Source of the DNA: Bacteriovoracaceae bacterium UBA6261
GTDB taxonomy: Bacteria; Bdellovibrionota; Bacteriovoracia; Bacteriovoracales; Bacteriovoracaceae
DNA length: 10,972 nucleotides
Direction: 5' to 3'
Assembly: GCA_002440825.1 (NCBI GenBank)
Contig: DJVH01000052.1
Span: 11,328 to 22,299, forward strand
How positions within the stretch are numbered: position 1 is the stretch's first letter; each line of letters opens with the position of its first letter. Below, piece by piece: positions 7,631-10,972 of this stretch. The translations under genes were made by a program, and so were the position numbers. The notes beneath the pieces were generated by a model that saw nothing but the letters and a program-made list of their open reading frames with translations, was not told the DNA's origin and did no database searches.

Positions 7631-7642
7631 CTTTAATTAAAG
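7631..7642. promoter_or_regulatory. 12-bp palindrome in the leader of the tumE-tumA-avs operon
   Basis: CTTTAATTAAAG is a perfect palindrome lying between the proposed promoter and the tumE start. Antitoxins of toxin-antitoxin pairs usually bind such dyads to repress their own operon, so it is a candidate TumA operator. The assignment rests on position only. Confidence 0.4.
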
Positions 7643-7658
7643 TGACTTATTTCAATTG

Positions 7659-7687
7659 ATTCTATACATAACCACCTGAATTCACAA
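7659..7687 (-). promoter_or_regulatory. Proposed promoter of the tumE-tumA-avs operon
   Basis: On the minus strand, TTGTGA (7682-7687) and TAGAAT (7659-7664, five of six to TATAAT) are spaced by 17 bases. Transcription would begin near 7652, about 60 bases before the tumE GTG, and the 12-bp palindrome would fall just inside the transcript. Confidence 0.4.
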
Positions 7688-7727
7688 CTAAAAACAAGTA
7701 ATATTTACAATATTGAATAGTTACGCC

Positions 7728-7808
7728 AGCCGAGCTTTTACTTCGGTTTGACAGGGGCAACTCCACCCCGATAACTAAGTACATGCTTCCATAGCAAAAA
7801 GAGGGGTG
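7728..7808 (+). other. GC-rich structured patch in the divergent intergenic region
   Basis: The 7590-8063 stretch between tumE and the conjugation operon is otherwise AT-rich. Here AGCCGAG (7728-7734) pairs with CTTCGGTTT (within 7742-7748, with G-U pairs), and GGGG (7754-7757) pairs with CCCC (7766-7769). The second arm can instead pair as CACCCC (7764-7769) with GGGGTG (7803-7808), so the two folds exclude each other. It could be a small RNA, a leader switch, or part of a transfer origin. No tRNA or known riboswitch core was recognised. Confidence 0.35.
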
Positions 7809-7874
7809 AAATTTTATGAAATGAAAAATAAATTTCATTAGCTAATTTAGCAAATTTTTCTTCATCGAAATCCT

Positions 7875-7910
7875 TTGACGTTATTCACTCTTATTAATAA
7901 AAATGAATAA
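7875..7910 (+). promoter_or_regulatory. Proposed conjugation-operon promoter overlapped by a 30-bp dyad
   Basis: TTGACG (7875-7880) is a good -35, with TAAAAA (7898-7903) as a modest -10 after 17 bases. Immediately after the -35, bases 7881-7910 form an imperfect palindrome: TTATTCA-CTC-TTATT against AATAA-AAA-TGAATAA, 13 of 15 positions symmetric. A dimeric repressor bound here would cover the spacer and -10, as expected for a tightly repressed transfer operon. Confidence 0.5.
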
Positions 7911-7917
7911 TACACGA

Positions 7918-7947
7918 CCTACCTGAAAAGCATCAGGCGGTTTTTTT
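7918..7947 (+). terminator. Intrinsic terminator or attenuator ahead of the conjugation operon
   Basis: CCTGA (7922-7926) and TCAGG (7933-7937) form a stem over a six-base loop, extendable by CC (7918-7919) with GG (7939-7940) across a small internal loop, and are followed by T7 (7941-7947). It points toward the operon genes. It either ends a short RNA from the intergenic region or attenuates the operon transcript starting near 7910. Confidence 0.55.
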
Positions 7948-7950
7948 AAC

Positions 7951-7967
7951 GACAAAATATTTTTGTC
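7951..7967 (+). promoter_or_regulatory. Inverted repeat beside the first ribosome-binding site of the operon
   Basis: GACAAAA (7951-7957) and TTTTGTC (7961-7967) are exact arms around TAT, directly after the terminator-like hairpin and directly before AAAAGGA and the ATG at 7983. It may be a protein site or a weak mRNA hairpin affecting initiation. Confidence 0.35.
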
Positions 7968-8063
7968 AAAAGGAAAACTATAATGATGCGACCATTTTTT
8001 TTCAAAATTTACAACAATCAAATTTTCTGGCCAACAACGGCCCTAATCACCATAGGAGATTTT

Positions 8064-8210
8064 ATGGATTACTTTCTATTGCAAAAATTAAAAAGAATTC
8101 GTCTTGAAATTCAAGAACTGTTCGGGATGCTTTCAATCAAAGAGCTGACTACTAATTTTAGATTAACAACTAACTATCAAGTTCTACATCAACAGATGAT
8201 TAGAATTTAA
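8064..8210 (+). CDS. Small unknown protein, first gene of the conjugation operon
   Basis: A 48-residue protein with no family recognised: MDYFLLQKLKRIRLEIQ, then a mixed helical stretch ending HQQMIRI. It looks like one or two amphipathic helices with a basic patch near residues 9-14 and no membrane segment. The start is chosen for AGGAG five bases upstream. An in-frame ATG at 7983, preceded by AAAGGA, would add 27 residues rich in Phe and Ile (MMRPFFFKIYNNQIFW...) that could form a hydrophobic leader, so a 75-residue form cannot be excluded. Its stop TAA runs into the ribosome-binding site of the next gene, so the two are translationally close. Position suggests a small transfer-operon regulator or accessory factor, which is inference. 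Confidence 0.5.
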   Translation: MDYFLLQKLKRIRLEIQELFGMLSIKELTTNFRLTTNYQVLHQQMIRI

Positions 8211-8219
8211 GGAGGGAAA

Positions 8220-8414
8220 ATGAAAAACATTATTCAGATTATTGAAGAAACATTAAATGCAATTAAACCGTCAGAGCTTAGAAAAAATCCCAAGGCCTGT
8301 GCAAAGGCCTTAGAGATTAAACGAATGATTGCTGATTTAAAGAGCCATTCAAAAAATCAAACGAATCAAGGAGTGCTTAAATATATAAACCCTAAAACAC
8401 TCTTAGAAAACTAG
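8220..8414 (+). CDS. Small basic unknown protein in the conjugation operon
   Basis: A 64-residue protein, family not recognised. It is Lys-rich and mostly helical (MKNIIQIIEETLNAIKPSEL, then KACAKALEIKRMIADLK), with no signal peptide or membrane segment, so probably cytoplasmic. A very strong AAGGAGGG lies three to four bases before ATG, and the gene starts nine bases after the previous stop. Codons 25-31 contain an exact GC-rich inverted repeat (8292-8298/8305-8311) in an otherwise AT-rich gene. It may be a DNA- or RNA-binding accessory protein; nothing in the sequence settles this. Confidence 0.65.
   Translation: MKNIIQIIEETLNAIKPSELRKNPKACAKALEIKRMIADLKSHSKNQTNQGVLKYINPKTLLEN
8292..8311 (+). 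repeat. Exact GC-rich hairpin inside the small basic gene
   Basis: AAGGCCT and AGGCCTT are perfect inverted arms around GTGCAA. In a gene of about 35% G+C this stands out as the most stable short stem of the early operon. There is no T-run after it, so it is not a terminator. It may influence translation or mRNA decay between the small genes and the lipoprotein gene. Confidence 0.5.
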
Positions 8415-8442
8415 AATTTAATAAATTTAAGGAGATTTAAAA

Positions 8443-10356
8443 ATGAAGCTAAAATTATTTTTGGCATGGATACCTTTATTCTTATTTGGTGCCTGTGCAT
8501 TTAAAAGTGAAGAAAATAAACCTGCCTCTAATCAAGTGACAACTGCTACTGAATTAAAAGTCGATCCCAATAATGACACCGACGGAGATAGTGTTAAGGA
8601 TGGCGAAGAAATCTCTCGTGGATCGAATCCATTTGTGGCCGATTTGCCTGAACTTAAAGTTAAGTTCCTTCAAAACTATAAAATTGAAGTGTTTTATCAT
8701 CCAAAGAATGGCGATCCTGTAAAAGATCAGAAAACATTTGTGATTGATACAAACATTAAAGACACAAATCCTGATTTTAAATTTCGAGTTGGTGATGTTT
8801 TCGCTCGTGTGAACGCTCTCAAAAAAGCGGCGAGCTTTGCAAGATATCCAAACAACACTAAAGGAGTCATTGAAGATCGAGATTTCTCATGGGTAAAGTA
8901 CCCTGATATCGATCCAAGGTTTTTTCATGAAAATTCTCTAAAATACCAAGATGTATTTAACGAACAAAATGTCATTGATAACATCAGGCTCACTCTATCA
9001 AATCAGGTAAAGCTAAATGAAAGTCCATTTTTCAAAGAAGTAAAAGATCTTAAAATAAATTATTACTTTTTAAATCATGAAACTGAAAATTATGAGCTTT
9101 TAAAAACAGTGATCGTAGATCGTCACTTTCAATCTGGCATTTTCGAGACATTTGAGAGTGTCATCGAAAATGCACCTGTGAATCTAATCAAAGACAGTTT
9201 CTTTAAGCGTGGTGAGTTCATTATTTCTGAGGTTGATGACTTATCTATTCCCGCCCTGGACACAAATTACAAAACACTTCTTGGCAGTGTAAAAGCTAAA
9301 TCTATTCCTGTCCTATTTGAAAATCCATTAGAAGAAAAATTCTATTATGTTGCTAGTGGAACAAATGGAATCAGATTCCAAGACATTCTTAAAACAGTTT
9401 TCGATCGTAATTATGAAGTCAAAGAAGACTCACTTATTAAAATCAAAGAGTTTCAAAACAACCTCCCCGACTTCACATATCTTTCGGATGTGGCTGATAA
9501 AGATAAATTAGGTCGATGGTTTGTCATGACCAATGAATTCAAAGAGCATTATTTGGATCATCTCTACACACCAGCAGATCGAATAGTCTTATCTTACAAT
9601 GTTGGGAGCGAACTTGCTTATCAAAACAATGAACAATATTTCGCCTATGAACCAATGCTTTCAAGTAATCGTGATGAAATCGTTATGCCACTTGGAAATG
9701 CCAATCAGCGATCTATCGTAAATGTTCAGCTAAAACCCTTGAGCAGATTCGGAACTTCAATTGAGAATGAAAAGATTCGTTGGGAAACACCTTCTAGCTG
9801 TGGAAAAAACTGTTTTCCAAAACACATGGTTTGCCATTGGGATATTAACAAATACACAAATTATGATGAGGCCCTCCCACTAACAACTGATTTAACTGGC
9901 GAAGCAGAAAAACTCTTTCTAATTATCGACGGAGAAGAATTTAAACTTACCGATCTTTTAAAAGACAAAAAGATCCAACTCTACAAAGTCGGAAACAACA
10001 CCCATCTTGAAATCAAAAATCTCTCAAAGATTAAAGAGATTAAGCCATTTGATGAAGTGAACTTATCTCTGAAGCTAAAAGCATTTAAAGGAAACACTTT
10101 CTTTGGTGTGAAACTTACAGGTGTCGAAGGAGATTGGCGAGGAATGGGCGGTTGTCCATTTAACACTCCACAAGTAGCTCAAACGAGAAATACACAAATT
10201 TCCAAGGACACAATGGAGGTTGGAGAAATTAGCTGGCTCATCAATGATCTCGCCAATCGTGGCTACGGATACAAATTTAAACTTATAGATTCAGGGGATT
10301 ACTTTCAAGAGATTCGATTGGGGGTAAGTAGCACGGTGAAAAATTATTACAACTAA
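8443..10356 (+). CDS. Large lipoprotein with calcium-binding-type Asp repeat, in a type IV secretion operon
   Basis: A 637-residue protein with no full-length family recognised. Residues 1-18 form a lipoprotein signal with lipobox FGAC and lipidated Cys18, followed by a Ser/Asn/Thr-rich linker. Residues 41-56 (DPNNDTDGDSVKDGEE) match the thrombospondin type 3-like calcium loop seen in many bacterial surface proteins, followed by the usual SRGSNPF. The rest is a long, soluble, charged region with beta-like segments. The only other cysteines lie near the C-terminus: 453, 457, 464 (CGKNC...C) and 571. AAGGAG lies eight bases before ATG, and the pilin gene follows after 12 bases, so it is co-transcribed with transfer genes. 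Position and lipidation suggest an outer-membrane component of the transfer apparatus, a mating-pair or surface-exclusion protein, or a VirB7-position lipoprotein, although it is far larger than VirB7. Confidence 0.75.
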   Translation: MKLKLFLAWIPLFLFGACAFKSEENKPASNQVTTATELKVDPNNDTDGDSVKDGEEISRGSNPFVADLPELKVKFLQNYKIEVFYHPKNGDPVKDQKTFVIDTNIKDTNPDFKFRVGDVFARVNALKKAASFARYPNNTKGVIEDRDFSWVKYPDIDPRFFHENSLKYQDVFNEQNVIDNIRLTLSNQVKLNESPFFKEVKDLKINYYFLNHETENYELLKTVIVDRHFQSGIFETFESVIENAPVNLIKDSFFKRGEFIISEVDDLSIPALDTNYKTLLGSVKAKSIPVLFENPLEEKFYYVASGTNGIRFQDILKTVFDRNYEVKEDSLIKIKEFQNNLPDFTYLSDVADKDKLGRWFVMTNEFKEHYLDHLYTPADRIVLSYNVGSELAYQNNEQYFAYEPMLSSNRDEIVMPLGNANQRSIVNVQLKPLSRFGTSIENEKIRWETPSSCGKNCFPKHMVCHWDINKYTNYDEALPLTTDLTGEAEKLFLIIDGEEFKLTDLLKDKKIQLYKVGNNTHLEIKNLSKIKEIKPFDEVNLSLKLKAFKGNTFFGVKLTGVEGDWRGMGGCPFNTPQVAQTRNTQISKDTMEVGEISWLINDLANRGYGYKFKLIDSGDYFQEIRLGVSSTVKNYYN

Positions 10357-10368
10357 CAAAGGAGCACT

Positions 10369-10644
10369 ATGAGGAAAAAACTAAAGTTCGTGATGATGAC
10401 ATTCTTTATGACAACAGGAGCTTTCGCAGCTTCATTAAAAGGCACAGCAGATGCCTTAGGAAGAGAGGCCATACAACTTGGTATTGCACTAGGTGTTTTA
10501 GGTCTCGCTATTGCTGGAACTTATTTGGCACTTGGAAAACAAGAAGGTGGCCAGAAAGTAACCCAAGCAGTTTTAGGAATTTTAATTGTCTTAATGGCTA
10601 AAACCGTTGTGACAACGCTCACATCAGTTACAGGAGGAGCATAA
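10369..10644 (+). CDS. VirB2/TrbC-like conjugative pilin
   Basis: A 91-residue precursor. Residues 1-20 are a Sec signal peptide (Arg/Lys start, Met/Phe-rich core, GAFA|AS cut). The mature part of about 71 residues has two hydrophobic helices, about 35-54 (LGIALGVLGLAIAGTYLAL) and 65-85 (TQAVLGILIVLMAKTVV), separated by a short polar turn GKQEGGQK. This is the size and shape of VirB2/TrbC pilins, which sit in the inner membrane with the loop in the cytoplasm and assemble into the conjugative pilus. AAGGAG lies five bases before ATG. The neighbour downstream is VirB3-like, the standard order. Assignment rests on topology, size and context; sequence identity to a named pilin was not tested. Confidence 0.72.
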   Translation: MRKKLKFVMMTFFMTTGAFAASLKGTADALGREAIQLGIALGVLGLAIAGTYLALGKQEGGQKVTQAVLGILIVLMAKTVVTTLTSVTGGA

Positions 10645-10645
10645 A

Positions 10646-10921
10646 ATGAAATTTTACTATCCAAAATTCTTAAAGACTGGCCCAAACTTTGTGGGCCTAT
10701 CAATCATCGACTTAGTTATTCTCGTAGTGACTCTAATGGTGGCATTAGTAATGAACTTAACTTCGCTTCAATCATTAGGTTTAGTCGCAACCGTTATTGG
10801 GATTTGTAAATTAATCTCTCTAAAATATCCCAGAGGTCATTTTCAACACTATCACCTCAAAAGAAGTATTTTAGAATGGCGAAGCGATCTAACAAGACTC
10901 ACTCAAGGAGTCTTTATATGA
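10646..10921 (+). CDS. VirB3/TrbD-like inner-membrane protein
   Basis: A 91-residue protein starting two bases after the pilin stop, with AGGAG overlapping the pilin end. It has a short N-terminal polar part (YPKFLKTGPNF), two membrane helices at about 18-36 and 41-58, and a basic C-terminal tail with YPRGHFQHYHLKR, resembling the 'PRG..H' motif after the second helix of VirB3-type proteins. VirB3 sits with VirB4 in the inner-membrane complex of type IV secretion systems. The stop TGA overlaps the ATG of the next gene as ATGA, so the two are translationally coupled, as expected for a VirB3-VirB4 pair. Confidence 0.7.
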   Translation: MKFYYPKFLKTGPNFVGLSIIDLVILVVTLMVALVMNLTSLQSLGLVATVIGICKLISLKYPRGHFQHYHLKRSILEWRSDLTRLTQGVFI

Positions 10922-10972
10922 TCTTTCCGATTTATTCGATTGAAAATGGAATCATCACCTCTCTTAAAGGAG
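10918..10972 (+). CDS. Start of a VirB4/TraG-type ATPase gene, cut by the window end
   Basis: Only 18 codons are present, reading MIFPIYSIENGIITSLKG and then leaving the window. The pattern 'FPI..IE.G.I.S..G' resembles the beginning of TraG/VirB4 conjugation ATPases, and the position directly after the VirB3-like gene with an ATGA overlap is where VirB4 normally lies. GGAG lies seven bases before the ATG. VirB4 powers pilus assembly and substrate transfer. The Walker motifs would lie outside the window, so the call rests on order and a short N-terminal match. Confidence 0.55.
   Translation, partial: MIFPIYSIENGIITSLKG

Noticed and set aside
7744..7770. Possible tRNA or tmRNA 3' end (GGGGCAACTCCACC) as an attachment site
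   Set aside because: No matching T-loop (TTCRA), acceptor stem or rest of a tRNA/tmRNA could be found around it; it reads better as a plain GGGG/CCCC hairpin.
7816..7843. Very short ORFs (MK and MKNKFH) after AGGGGTG as leader peptides
   Set aside because: Two to six codons with no run of regulatory codons; too little to support a leader peptide.

Overview
The window is AT-rich DNA from a Gram-negative bacterium. A signal-peptide protein, a lipobox lipoprotein and VirB-type secretion genes all fit a two-membrane cell. The mix (small S23-type four-helix protein, Met/Gly-rich exported protein, GyrI-type AraC regulator, conjugation genes) would suit a member of the Bdellovibrionota/Bacteriovorax group, but that assignment is a guess and nothing here proves it.

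Left part (1-1980), chromosome-like. A small exported Cys/Met/Gly-rich protein (minus) is followed by an AraC-family regulator with a GyrI-like effector domain (minus) that is split by one extra base in an A9 homopolymer. Next comes a four-helix-bundle (S23-type) protein (plus). It is followed by a compact array of seven GTTAAC-centred palindromes flanked by a T-tract and an A-tract. Directly after the array lies an 11-codon ORF starting MPELPEM, the hallmark N-terminus of Fpg/Nei DNA glycosylases, which then stops. I read it, tentatively, as the 5' stub of a glycosylase gene cut by insertion of the element to its right.

Middle part (2122-7690), defence module on the minus strand. In transcription order it holds tumE (toxin family, formerly DUF6516), tumA (HVO_A0114-type winged-helix antitoxin, ATGA overlap with tumE), and after 78 bases a 1542-residue Avs-like STAND NTPase. 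The NTPase carries an N-terminal PD-(D/E)xK/Mrr-like nuclease motif set (E17, D50, Q64-x-K66), Walker A and B motifs, and a very long helical C-terminal half. A promoter can be proposed just upstream of tumE. The layout suggests a toxin-antitoxin pair co-transcribed with a phage-sensing nuclease.

Right part (7690-10972), start of a conjugation operon on the plus strand. The divergent intergenic region has a GC-rich structured patch, a TTGACG promoter overlapped by a 30-bp dyad (likely repressor site), then a terminator-like hairpin with T7, then a small inverted repeat beside a ribosome-binding site. The operon runs: a small unknown protein, a second small unknown protein, a large lipoprotein with a calcium-binding-type Asp repeat, a VirB2/TrbC-like pilin, a VirB3-like membrane protein, and the first 18 codons of what should be the VirB4/TraG-type ATPase. 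Genes are tightly packed with strong Shine-Dalgarno sites. The simplest reading is one end of an integrative conjugative element carrying an anti-phage cargo next to its transfer genes.
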